Shown: positions 37,394 to 46,330 of the stretch, piece after piece
Layout: each line of letters begins with the position of its first letter
How positions within the stretch are numbered: position 1 is the first letter of the stretch
NCBI RefSeq assembly: GCF_004337985.1
Contig: NC_043741.1
Span: forward strand, 5,962,417 to 6,026,416
DNA length: 64,000 nucleotides
Reading direction: 5' to 3'
From: Pyricularia pennisetigena
Lineage: Eukaryota; Ascomycota; Sordariomycetes; Magnaporthales; Pyriculariaceae
The notes under the pieces: model-generated
What the model saw: the letters and a program-made list of their open reading frames with translations, nothing else
What the model was told of the DNA's origin: nothing
Databases searched by the model: none
Made by a program: the position numbers and the translations under genes

Positions 37394-38591
37394 TTACTCG
37401 GCATCGCGGAGCTCGGCAATCTTCTCCTGGACGCGAGCCTTCCTCTCTGCCAGCGTGAGCTTCTTGGTCTTGTACTTGAGCGACTCCTTCTTGTACTCCT
37501 CCTTGGACTTCTTGGCCTCGGCACCCTCGGGCTTCTTGAAGGGGTCGGCCCGGATGGCGGCGTGGGCCTCGGTGTAGATGTCCTCGAGTCCATCGGCGTC
37601 AATGTCCTCGTCGATGTACTGCTGGAACTGGCTCTTGTAGCGCTCCTCGTCGTCGTCGGCGAGGGTCTCCATGTACTCGGCGACGTGGCCACCGAAGATG
37701 TACTTCTTCAGGGTCTCGGTGTCGAGCTCCTGGCTCTCAATGTCGTATCCGGGGAAACGGTTCTCGGAGTGGGGGATGAAGATGCCACCGTCCGAGGCAC
37801 CCTTCATGGCTCCGAAGACACGGGCACCGGTCGAGGTGCGGGCAAGACCAACGTCAAGGTAGGCCTTGAAGGGGCGGCGGGTGCCATCGTCGGTCTCAGC
37901 AGCCTCGGTGAGGGTGTACTCACCCTCGGGCTCCTCAACACCGGCGAAGTCCTCGTCGAGACCAAGCTTCTTGAGGACACGGCGGGCAATGAGCAGACCG
38001 GTGGCGTAGGCGGCAGCCCAGTTGGTCAGACCGTGGGTAATGCCGTAGGCCTTGAGCTCGTGGGAGTAGGCCGAAGCAAAGACCTTGTCACCAGAAATCT
38101 CCGAGGTGACGATCTGCATGATGATGTCGCGGTTGGTGAAGCGCACCACCAGGCGGTACTTGGGCGCATTGTACTTGTTCTTGGCCTGGGTGATCAACCG
38201 CTTACGGGCATAGTAGTCGGTCTTTCCCTGCTGTCTGCGCTTGTACTTGGTCTGGAAGCGGCTGAAGGGGGAGACGCGCTGCTGTCAGTAAAACCGAGAC
38301 TGCTTTGCCCAATGTCATCTTTATTCTCTAGTCTTTTTGATAGACTCACCTGTAGTACGCGCTGTTCTTGACAAGCTTGTGGAAAGGCTGCCAGTTTCAA
38401 ATCCATCGAGTCAGCAATTTGCGCTTCAGAAGTCTCCCTCTTCCGAAGCATCTTGCATTGACTCTTTTTTCTTCACATTGCCAACTTGCACCGCCAGAGG
38501 CGCTCGGTTATGCTCATGGCATTGGGTGAAAATAGGGTCGAATGTGGCCTCGAAAGATATAGCCAGGCGCTTTTGTGCATCAACTCACCAT
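37394..38591 (-). CDS. RPL5: 60S ribosomal protein L5 (uL18)
   Basis: Three exons (38591-38589, 38387-38350, 38261-37394) give 302 residues. Splicing produces [23 protein letters not shown], then [35 protein letters not shown]-like [20 protein letters not shown] and [17 protein letters not shown], all diagnostic of L5. The C-terminus is Lys-rich. Family knowledge: L5 carries 5S rRNA with L11 into the pre-60S particle. Exon 1 consists solely of the ATG, directly followed by a GTGAGT donor; intron 1 is 201 bp and intron 2 is 88 bp. Codon use is strongly biased to C-ending codons, as expected for a highly expressed gene. That bias also creates a spurious 353-codon antisense ORF. HAD hydrolase is divergent over 478 bp. 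Confidence 0.97.
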
Positions 38592-39069
38592 CTTGACTGA
38601 TTTGGCCCGCGGGACTTTGTCACGAACTCTGGTCTTTGACGAAAATGTCGATTTTGGCTGAAGAAAGGAACGAATATGAAAAAAAAAAGTTCCCTCTAAA
38701 ATTCCGCTGGTGGGCGATAATAGCCCCGCAACCCTAGTCTCGCCGTTCAGCAAGGGCTCCGCGTTTGGATTTTGGTCGGGGACCAACACGTGATCTGACC
38801 AATCAATGAGTGACTTGGGGCTCCACCAAGAATTGGACGCTGGTGGGGTCACCTTGGTCAAGAAGCCGAGGTATACAATGACGACTTGCCCTTTATAGGT
38901 GCTGGTGCTCTGTGAGAAGAAGTCGCTTTATCTCCAAATGCTGCTCAACGTAAACTGGGCATAACATCCACTCGTATCTACATCGTCTAATTTTGTGTGC
39001 TTTGCATGCCACCACGACGCAGCTCTACATATCAACCAAGGCCACACGTCCTTATAACTAAACTCTGCA
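38592..39069. promoter_or_regulatory. Bidirectional RPL5/HAD-hydrolase promoter
   Basis: This 478 bp spacer holds a telobox-like AACCCTAG at 38730-38737 (about 140 bp upstream of the RPL5 ATG), a CACGTG E-box at 38787-38792 and a CCAAT box at 38799-38803. AACCCTA-type boxes are known in promoters of ribosomal-protein genes in several eukaryotes (HomolE in fission yeast, telobox in plants). Their function here is inferred. Confidence 0.5.
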
Positions 39070-40026
39070 ATGGCTTTCGCATCGCAGCCGCAGCCAAAAG
39101 TTCTCCTTTTCGACATTGGAGGTGTTTGTGTAAGTGAGTACTTGCGCGGGTGAGTAGTGGCCTGCTGGGCGACATGAATATAAAGTTATAGGTCTGACTT
39201 TGTCCCCAAGGTCGTTTCCCCATTTCAAGCAATTCTCGACTATGAGCTCGGTCAGGGCATCCCACCTGGATGGGTAAACTATTCCATCTCCAAATCTGCT
39301 CCCAATGGGTTTTGGCACAAGCTCGAAAGGGGTCTGATCCCCATGGACGCAGACTTCTTCGCCGGCTTCAACAAGGACCTGCGGGACCCCGAACGCTGGG
39401 CGGCCTTCTACCGATCACAGCAGGCCAAGGATGCCAGCCTCCCGCGGGAGATACCACCGGTTCCGGAAGTGGACGGCGAGTGGCTCTTCAACGACATGAT
39501 GACTGTGTCCCAACGGCCCGACCCGTGGATGCTCCCAGCCCTGCAGAAGCTGAGGTCGAGCGGCAAGTACATCATGGCGGCGCTGAGCAATACGGTCATC
39601 TTCCCTGCCGGCCATCCCCTGGCCGACCCGGACGAGAACGGCGTCTCCCGCCATCCAGTCCGTAACATGTTTGACGTATTTGTATCCTCTGCGCATGTCG
39701 GCCTGCGCAAGCCCGACCGCGCGGCATTTCAGTACGCCCTTGACCAGGTCGATCAGTTCGCTAGGGAAAATGCGAGGAAGCGCGATGCCGACGGTGCACT
39801 AGGGTGGTCGCAAGGTGTGCAGCCTGCGGATGTGCTCTTCATCGACGACATTGGTGAGAACCTCAAGGCGGGGAAAGCCTTTGGCTTTCGCACTCTGAAG
39901 GTCAATCTCGGCCGCGCGTTCGAGGCCGTGGACGAGCTAGAGAAGATCACGGGGCTAGCTTTGGCAGGGAACCACCCTAGGATTCCAGTCAAGCCCAAGT
40001 ATACTCGCGCGAAGGCTAGAATATAA
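39070..40026 (+). CDS. HAD-superfamily hydrolase (epoxide-hydrolase N-domain/ACAD10-like phosphatase)
   Basis: Two exons (39070-39129, 39211-40026; 81 bp intron) encode 291 residues. Motif I is VLLFDIGGVC followed after splicing by VVSPFQAILDYE. It has Asp nucleophile-x-Gly rather than Asp-x-Asp, as in the N-terminal domain of soluble epoxide hydrolase and ACAD10. Motif II is ALSNT, motif III has LRKPDRAAF, and motif IV is VLFIDDIGENLKAG. The acceptor at 39209-39210 was chosen over an earlier TAG because the earlier one would bring a stop into frame. Substrate is unknown. An AATAAA lies directly after the stop (40031-40036). The divergent neighbour is RPL5. Confidence 0.9.
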
Positions 40027-40366
40027 GCAAAATAAAGCAAAGCTTATAGACGCTCTTGTAGGGCACGGTCAACATATGGCACAAGTTGATTTTCCTACTG
40101 CTGCACAAATTCCATGCGGACCCTTTAAAAACAGGGTGAATTGCATGTGCAAATAGCAGCTTTTTTCATACTTTATAAAGGTGTTGCCATTAGTTACCAC
40201 AGGCAGGTAGATGCCTCATTGCCACACACGTGCACACCAGCTATTCATCAGGTAAGCTTTTTTTTTTTTTTTCCTTCTCTCTTTTGTCTGCTTGAGCTTT
40301 ACCTTCACTTTCACATTTTACAAGTCCCTAAATAAATTTTTGGCCAAGCACAAGTAAAACAAAGCA
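40027..40366. promoter_or_regulatory. Promoter region of secreted-protein gene
   Basis: A 340 bp spacer between two + strand genes. It contains the AATAAA of the HAD gene at 40031 and a T tract at 40259-40272 close upstream of the next start, a common promoter arrangement in this window. Confidence 0.4.
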
Positions 40367-41024
40367 ATGCCAAAACTCGCCTCAGTCATCGCCCTCGTGG
40401 CAGCCTCGGCCGGCCTGGTCTTTGGCAATCCCGTGCCCGACGGCCCCAAGCCCGCCATGATCGGCGTTCCCATCAGCGACACCGCCGAGGCCGGCAGCGC
40501 AAACATCCACCCTCGGGACGACCCCAATTTTCTCGACTACGTCAACTGCAATACCCTACCCGAGGGCGACTGTCACCTGGTGCTGGTCCTGGCTCAGAAC
40601 GGACAGGACATGGGTGGTCTTGTCATCAATAACATATGTAGGCTTTTGTTAATGTCTTTTTTTTTATATATCTTTGGAAAAAAAAGGAGAATCTTGTAAA
40701 AAAAAAACATTCAGCTGAAATTCGGCATGAAATATAGGCGACCAGGTCATCTCCGTCGCCCACTCGATTCATTGGGGCTCCAGGACTACCTTTGCTCGCA
40801 GTTCCCTTCCGGCCCCTCTTGTAGTCGAGCCGCACAAGAATCAGACGTCCCTCTTCTGGTACAACGGGCAGCGATGGCAGGAAAACATGAATGTAGGTGT
40901 CCTCCTGGATTTGATATTGTAATCAGACTCTCTCCATACTGACGTACAGGACAAGTGGACAACAACTCGTTGGGGAGACACTGGTTTCTACCATGACCAG
41001 ACGATCTGGAAGTGTTCCCTGTAG
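40367..41024 (+). CDS. Small secreted four-cysteine protein
   Basis: Three exons (40367-40637, 40738-40892, 40950-41024; introns 100 and 57 bp) encode 166 residues. MPKLASVIALVAASAGLVFG is a clear signal peptide with likely cleavage before NPVP. The mature protein (~146 residues) has four Cys: NCN and GDC in the middle, one formed at the first splice junction (NNI-C-DQV), and one near the end (WKCSL). That is consistent with two disulfides. Aromatic motifs include SLFWYNGQRWQ, DKWTTTRWGD and FYHDQTIWK. I recognise no enzyme family. Length, signal peptide, paired Cys and lack of other domains fit a secreted effector-like or cell-surface protein, which is inference. It converges on the ceramidase gene. 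Confidence 0.72.
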
Positions 41025-41229
41025 AAAAGTTACAGTTGATTAGGGGAAGAATACCACCTTGAATCTCAAAGCTGAGGGGTTCGTTCCAGCAGAGCAAGTG
41101 AATGGGTTACACTCAACAGACAAGGCAGACAGATGGAACCGTTGGAATCGCACGCACGAATATCAAAAAAGATGTCTCGAAAAGCCAGCTTCAAAACAGG
41201 AGAAGAGTGTCAAACAACAACCCCGTTGA

Positions 41230-43725
41230 TCATACTAATACAAAAACGCTACTGGTCCCTTCAAAAGGCTTTATGTCACCCCCAAGGCTTTTGGAGTCCC
41301 CAAAATACCGGAGCCGGTACATGCCTGGGTCCGCCCAAGACTCCGTCTCCCAGCTGATCTCGACCTCGCTAGTCGCTAGCACGGCGCTTGTCCTTCGCCA
41401 TCGGAACACAAGAGTCCAGTCGGCATCACTACGTACCGTTTTCCAAACCGAGCCGCCGGCAACATCCAGCTTCTCCACAGATGCAAAAGTCCCCTCGAGT
41501 CGGAGGTTGTTGCGTGGGTTTGCACCTACAAAAACGGCCCGCACCGTATCTACTCCACGGCGAAAATGCAGCCTCGGCCTTGCCGCCTCCTGATCACTGA
41601 ACACATCTTTCAAAACATCTCCAAAGGACTTGAATGGTTTAGTTCCATCCCTCACAACCCCTGTGATGAATGACAAGGATCTGTTGGTGTTGTCTGGTGG
41701 GAAGGAAGATGGATCGTCATGGTGCGGCGGCAAATGCTTTCCATGAGCGAAGAGATAAGGCAGATGCGACAATGTGACATTGATGTACGCATCCAGCGTG
41801 TGGGGGCCATAGAGTGTGGAGGCGCCCTCGTATCTCTGAATGCCGTACTCCTCCTCCGTCGTAATGTAGTGTGTGTATGAATTAGCAGGCCCACCGAGAA
41901 CCACTATAGGGGTGAGTTGTTCGTTGTCACTGTCTTCGTTGCCGTCTGCATCGTTTCCTTCACTGTCGAGGAATCCTACAAAGGCCCTTTCCACCGATTC
42001 CTTCCAGCGCCTTCCGGCCATGGTGGTGGCCTCACCGGGACTGACGATGATAGCTAGCTGGCCGACCCTAAACAGCTGGACGTCAACAATATTGGGGGTC
42101 CACTGGTATGGACGAGACACCTCGCCGACATCCAGAAGTATTGGCTTAGGAGCGTGGCAGGCAATCTGCTCATCTGAAGGCTTCTTGAGCATGCTTGACA
42201 CGACCCGCCAGACTGGACTTGTATTGGACGAGTCACCATCGTGCTGGGTGAAGTCGAAAACTCCAGGGCCGTCCGAGGTCCCAGCTGCGAACGAATACCC
42301 GAGCGCTGCGGGACAGGTGCGTATAATCTTGGAGCTATTCCTTGGGTGTGCAAACTTGAACCCTGACATGTCGTGGAAGATGTGGAAAGACTTGACCATG
42401 CCACCCCTGATTCGAGTGCCCTCGCTGCGCAGAAGCTTATCATATAATGCACGGGCGGGCTTGAACTGACGCATCCCAATCTCGAAACAGGATGCCGTGC
42501 CGCCGTCGTCCCTGCCAAAGAATGGACCCCTGGCATGACAAGCCTGTGCCTTGCCGTCAGCACAAGTACTGTTTTCGAAGGTGCACATCTGACCCGAGCC
42601 ATCCTCACACCAGGCCCCATTTACATTTGGGCTCGTATCTCCGACGTTGGCCTGCGAGAAACCAGCCACAAAGTTGACGTCAGGCGCGGCTGACATCTCA
42701 GAGCGCATGCTCTTCTCGAACAGATACGCGGCGACGCCCTTGTTGTCGCCCGTGATCAAAGTGTTGTTGCCAAGCATTGACGTGCCATGCGTAGGAAACC
42801 ATGTGAGGATGCCAATGTGACGCATGTCGGATGCGCGCTGAAACTTGAGCAGTGTCATCTCCTTTTCTACGGAGCCGTCGTCCTCCGAACTGACGTTGTA
42901 GCGTTTCCTCTCCGTCTCGGGATTGGCCAGGTATGCAAACAAGCTGCGGTTGATGTTGGCGCCGGCGACCTTGGTCTTTCCGACATGCAGATAGCCAGGG
43001 GTCAAGCTCTCGTGTGCCCGGCGGATGGAGAGAACAGCGCCGTCGACGATGGCACGGTAGCCTTGGTGATCAAAACCCTTGCTTGTGATCTGTGGCAGGA
43101 GATAGTTGAGCCATCCGCCCGGACCAGAATGAGAGTGAGTGCCCGTGACTGCGACGTTGTGGTGGCCATAGTGGGCATATTCGGGCCCAAGCGACTGCAA
43201 CGCTGATATAATGCCGTAGCGGACTGCCGTGTCGCCAGACTGGGTGTCAAGAACCAAGTAGACGAAACGGTCGGCCGGATGTGCCAGGTCACCGACAATA
43301 AAGGCGCGACTGTACAGTCGCTGCCGGAGACCGGAGCCAACCTGATTAGGGTCTGCGTACCCCATGAGATTTATTTCGACCACTGGCCCGGTTATATCCG
43401 CCTTGCCCACACCGACCAGGTAGCGGTCGGCGGCAGCGCCGCCGTTACCACTGTCGGCTCCTCCCGTCTCGGCATGGTGCAGGGACGGATTGAGGGTCGT
43501 GGCCAGCCAGGTCCATGCCGCAGGCGAGGCACAAGTTATAAATAAGAGGGATAATGACAATAGTGCCACTGTTGCGATGGAAACGAATGCCACCGAGTGC
43601 GAGGACCTTCTGGGGATTCTTCGCAGAAATGCCGGTCCCGCCACCGGCTTCAAGCTCACACCCGGCGCTGCCGTCTTGGGGTATTCCGAAAGGAGCCGGT
43701 GGGCCTCTGCTTGGCGTTCCGACAT
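41230..43725 (-). CDS. Neutral (non-lysosomal) ceramidase
   Basis: Intronless, 831 residues. A basic N-terminus precedes one hydrophobic helix (about 44-66, SVAFVSIATVALLSLSLLFI) that acts as a signal anchor. The ceramidase domain starts near RYLVGVGKADITGPVVE (101) and continues with NLMGYADPNQ, VLDTQSGD, the zinc-binding GTHSHSGPGG (195-204), INRSLFAYLANP, and GFSQANVGDTSPNVNG, all family hallmarks. The C-terminal immunoglobulin-like domain ends the protein. Family knowledge: the enzyme hydrolyses ceramide to sphingosine and fatty acid in the secretory pathway or outside the cell, with a Ser nucleophile and Zn. Start ATG is the first in the frame. A telomere-like AACCCTAACCCTA lies about 220 bp upstream. 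Confidence 0.93.
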   Translation of the reverse strand: MSERQAEAHRLLSEYPKTAAPGVSLKPVAGPAFLRRIPRRSSHSVAFVSIATVALLSLSLLFITCASPAAWTWLATTLNPSLHHAETGGADSGNGGAAADRYLVGVGKADITGPVVEINLMGYADPNQVGSGLRQRLYSRAFIVGDLAHPADRFVYLVLDTQSGDTAVRYGIISALQSLGPEYAHYGHHNVAVTGTHSHSGPGGWLNYLLPQITSKGFDHQGYRAIVDGAVLSIRRAHESLTPGYLHVGKTKVAGANINRSLFAYLANPETERKRYNVSSEDDGSVEKEMTLLKFQRASDMRHIGILTWFPTHGTSMLGNNTLITGDNKGVAAYLFEKSMRSEMSAAPDVNFVAGFSQANVGDTSPNVNGAWCEDGSGQMCTFENSTCADGKAQACHARGPFFGRDDGGTASCFEIGMRQFKPARALYDKLLRSEGTRIRGGMVKSFHIFHDMSGFKFAHPRNSSKIIRTCPAALGYSFAAGTSDGPGVFDFTQHDGDSSNTSPVWRVVSSMLKKPSDEQIACHAPKPILLDVGEVSRPYQWTPNIVDVQLFRVGQLAIIVSPGEATTMAGRRWKESVERAFVGFLDSEGNDADGNEDSDNEQLTPIVVLGGPANSYTHYITTEEEYGIQRYEGASTLYGPHTLDAYINVTLSHLPYLFAHGKHLPPHHDDPSSFPPDNTNRSLSFITGVVRDGTKPFKSFGDVLKDVFSDQEAARPRLHFRRGVDTVRAVFVGANPRNNLRLEGTFASVEKLDVAGGSVWKTVRSDADWTLVFRWRRTSAVLATSEVEISWETESWADPGMYRLRYFGDSKSLGGDIKPFEGTSSVFVLV

Positions 43726-44238
43726 GTTCAGATGCGTATCGTATTGACCCCCAATAATCCAAAATCACGGTGTGATCAAGCGATGCAAATGCGAGACAAG
43801 AAAAAGTGCAGTGGCATAGCGACCGGCTGGGTATGGTGATTCGAATATGAGACCTTGGCTAGGAAAGCTGGATGTTTCGGACGAAGTCAATGCTATGATG
43901 ACAAGGCACCAACGTAAAACGTCATTGCAATACGAAAGCGCAGAACCCTAACCCTATAAGAGATATATCTTGAGAATTCACCAACCAACAAACATTTGTT
44001 TACTTGCGGAACGATAGATAAGGTAAATAAGGTATAGAGTAGTAAACAGGTCAAATGAAGAACGTCTTTGTTTTTTATCTTGTGTTTCGCCACCTCTTTT
44101 TCCAGACAAGGAAAAAAGAGCTCTGGAGTTGATTGACTGATTCACAAGTTGCTGTACCACAAGCCCAAGCAGTAATGTTTCTCTACTGTAAAGGTAATAA
44201 AATAGATATATATAACCTAAAGAAACCAGTGCAAGTAA
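43726..44238. promoter_or_regulatory. Ceramidase promoter / OMA1 3' flank
   Basis: 513 bp between two minus-strand genes. It contains two tandem telomere-type repeats (AACCCTAACCCTA, 43944-43956). No ORF of interest. The right end, next to 44239, is the presumed OMA1 3' UTR. Confidence 0.45.
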
Positions 44239-45788
44239 TTAGATAATTCTCGTCGGGTATAACGCAATAATCTCACCGCGGCGCATGGCCCGCTTGAAAT
44301 CCTGAGCAAATCCCTGAGTTCCCCTGCAGTCGCTCTGTTCTCTCTTTTCGAGAGCCAACGGAAGCATTTTTTGGATGTTTTCAATTCGGGATTGATGCTG
44401 ATGCTCCCAAGTCAGTTGGTCTAACCTCTTGTACATGTATAAAAATTAGATTCGTTACTCACCGAGGGATGTGTACTGAGCCACTCTGGCGGCTCGTGTG
44501 ATCCTTGGTACTGCTGCATGCTTCTCCAGAAAGGTATAGCCTGGCGTGGGTCGTAACACGCCTCGGCCATCATCAAGAGGCCAATCTGGTCGGCTTCGGT
44601 CTCCTGCATCCGACTCATGGGCGACTCGAAGAGAAACTTGAGGACCCCGGCACCGTACATCACAGGTATGGTGAAAAGTCCAAATGTCAATATTGCAACG
44701 CTCCAGAAGAGAACGTTGGTCCCGATGCTGGCAGACATTTGCTCCGCAGCATGACTGGCAAGGTTGTGGGCTATCTCGTGGCCGAGCACTGCCGCGAGGG
44801 CATCTTCTGTGCGAGCGTGCCTGAAGATGCCGCTAAACACAAACACCTTGCCACAGGGAAGAACAAAAGCGTTTGCATTTCCTATTTGTTATCCGTGTTA
44901 GCGAAAAGAACATGTCGGAAAAGGCCGGGCGATTTTGGCCCAGCAACTCAGCAGACTGCACTCACCTGGGTCGTCAATCACAAAAAACTCCCATTCCATA
45001 TCATCCATGCCACTCACGGGCTTGAGGCGCTCCATAACCCGTTTGACCATGCGAGACCGCACATCCCACCACGGCAGGAATCTCACACCCGCGTGCCGGA
45101 ACTCATTCATTAGCACCTTGAACTGTTGCTCACTCAGCTCGCGGACAGTCTCGTCACTGTGGCAGTTGAAACGTTTTCGCCCCGACACTGGCACCGTCTC
45201 GATGTTGGAGTAGTAAAAGGCGATCGCAGCAAGGAAGCATAACACCACCACGGTTTGCAGTCTGGGTGACCGATAAAATTGCAATATCTGCTGCGGCGTC
45301 AGAAGAGGCTCCGCATCTCTGATCCGCGGGTCATCGCGGGGGTCGTCAAAGACCGGGACGGCTTTGCGACGCCGCGGTTCGGGGTCTTCATAACGAAAGG
45401 CAGTCCGAGTCTGCGTTTTAGGAAGAAGTGCCGCTCGATACGTGAATGAATGCGTCCCTTGTCGGGTGCGCAGACTGGATAGCCCAGAAACGTGACGTTC
45501 TAGCGACGGCGTCCATTGTGTACTGATGAGTTGAACACGGTGGTTTACATTCTGGCGCGGCCGCGCAGCTGCATATGAGAAAAAGCCTGCGGCAATTGGA
45601 TTTTGTTTCACAGGCGCCCGCGATCTGCCTGCGATCTGCCGCAGGTGTATCATTCGGTTATAACTAGAGGCCCCGCGGGCTGGGTTCCACGGAGAGTTAA
45701 CTGCTTGGTTGAGCAGAGAACATGTTTCCAGAAATGCAGCCGTGGGTGTTGACTGCAGCGGCTGCCTTGTCGAGATCGACTTCATCAT
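44239..45788 (-). CDS. OMA1: Mitochondrial inner-membrane metallopeptidase Oma1
   Basis: Three exons (45788-44966, 44881-44463, 44403-44239) give 468 residues. The first ~150 residues are Arg/Ser/Thr-rich with few acids (presequence). One helix at about 179-193 (TVVVLCFLAAIAFYY) anchors the protein. The M48 domain has NANAFVLPCGKVFVFSGIFR, the zinc motif HEIAH (309-313), the downstream Glu in MQETEADQIG, and WLSTHPS continuing into SRIENIQKMLP after the last intron. Family knowledge: Oma1 cleaves inner-membrane substrates under stress, overlapping the i-AAA/m-AAA proteases. A Cys follows FVLP where many fungal homologues carry Gly. It is divergent from AFG1 across 542 bp. Confidence 0.94.
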
Positions 45789-46330
45789 ACCGTCTATCTG
45801 GGTGTTCGCACTGTCAAAAGTTCCAGGTCACTTGACCAATGTTGATGACAATCAACGGAGTGCTCGGAAGTCAACAGATGCTATAAGATGCCATGGTAAT
45901 TACGTACATGACTGTATTTTGTCAGCATGAAGATGAGCTAGACCGAATGCCAAAATTTGAGCCGACTTGGTATCATGGATCAATGCGAATCTACATAGTA
46001 TGAGCGAGTACAGTACCTTAGCTTTTTCTGTATGTCTACTCGTAAAGTTTAATGGATCCCTTTAGAATCATGTTGAATCGCCACCCACAGGCGGTAAAAA
46101 CCCCCTCTATCAGCATCGGGGGGACCCACTAACTGAATCGTCCTAGCAATCCCGCACAGTGGCAAGCTACTATGGCACAGGTCCTTCAAGACGACATAGC
46201 TTGCGGCTTTCAATTCTGGTCTAATTGTTACTGATGACTACTCACTCACTCACTCACTCGCACATGCCTTCAGATGCTAGCTTATAATCAACCGGAATTT
46301 AGAGAGACATTTATAATCAAGTAGAAAGTG
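45789..46330. promoter_or_regulatory. Bidirectional OMA1/AFG1 promoter
   Basis: A 542 bp spacer between two divergent genes for mitochondrial quality-control proteins. It contains a CCAAT box at 45836-45840, 48 bp upstream of the OMA1 ATG, a GTACAGTAC palindrome at 46008-46016, and a short CACT repeat at about 46240-46259. CCAAT boxes are frequent in promoters of respiratory and mitochondrial genes controlled by the HAP complex. Confidence 0.5.

Noticed and set aside
37310..38371. 353-codon + strand ORF antisense to RPL5
   Set aside because: It mirrors the biased codons of RPL5, is Leu/Val/Gly-rich and has no domain. RPL5 is certain.
38388..38588. RPL5 intron 1 (201 bp) as host of a snoRNA
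   Set aside because: No convincing C/D or H/ACA boxes on the transcribed strand.
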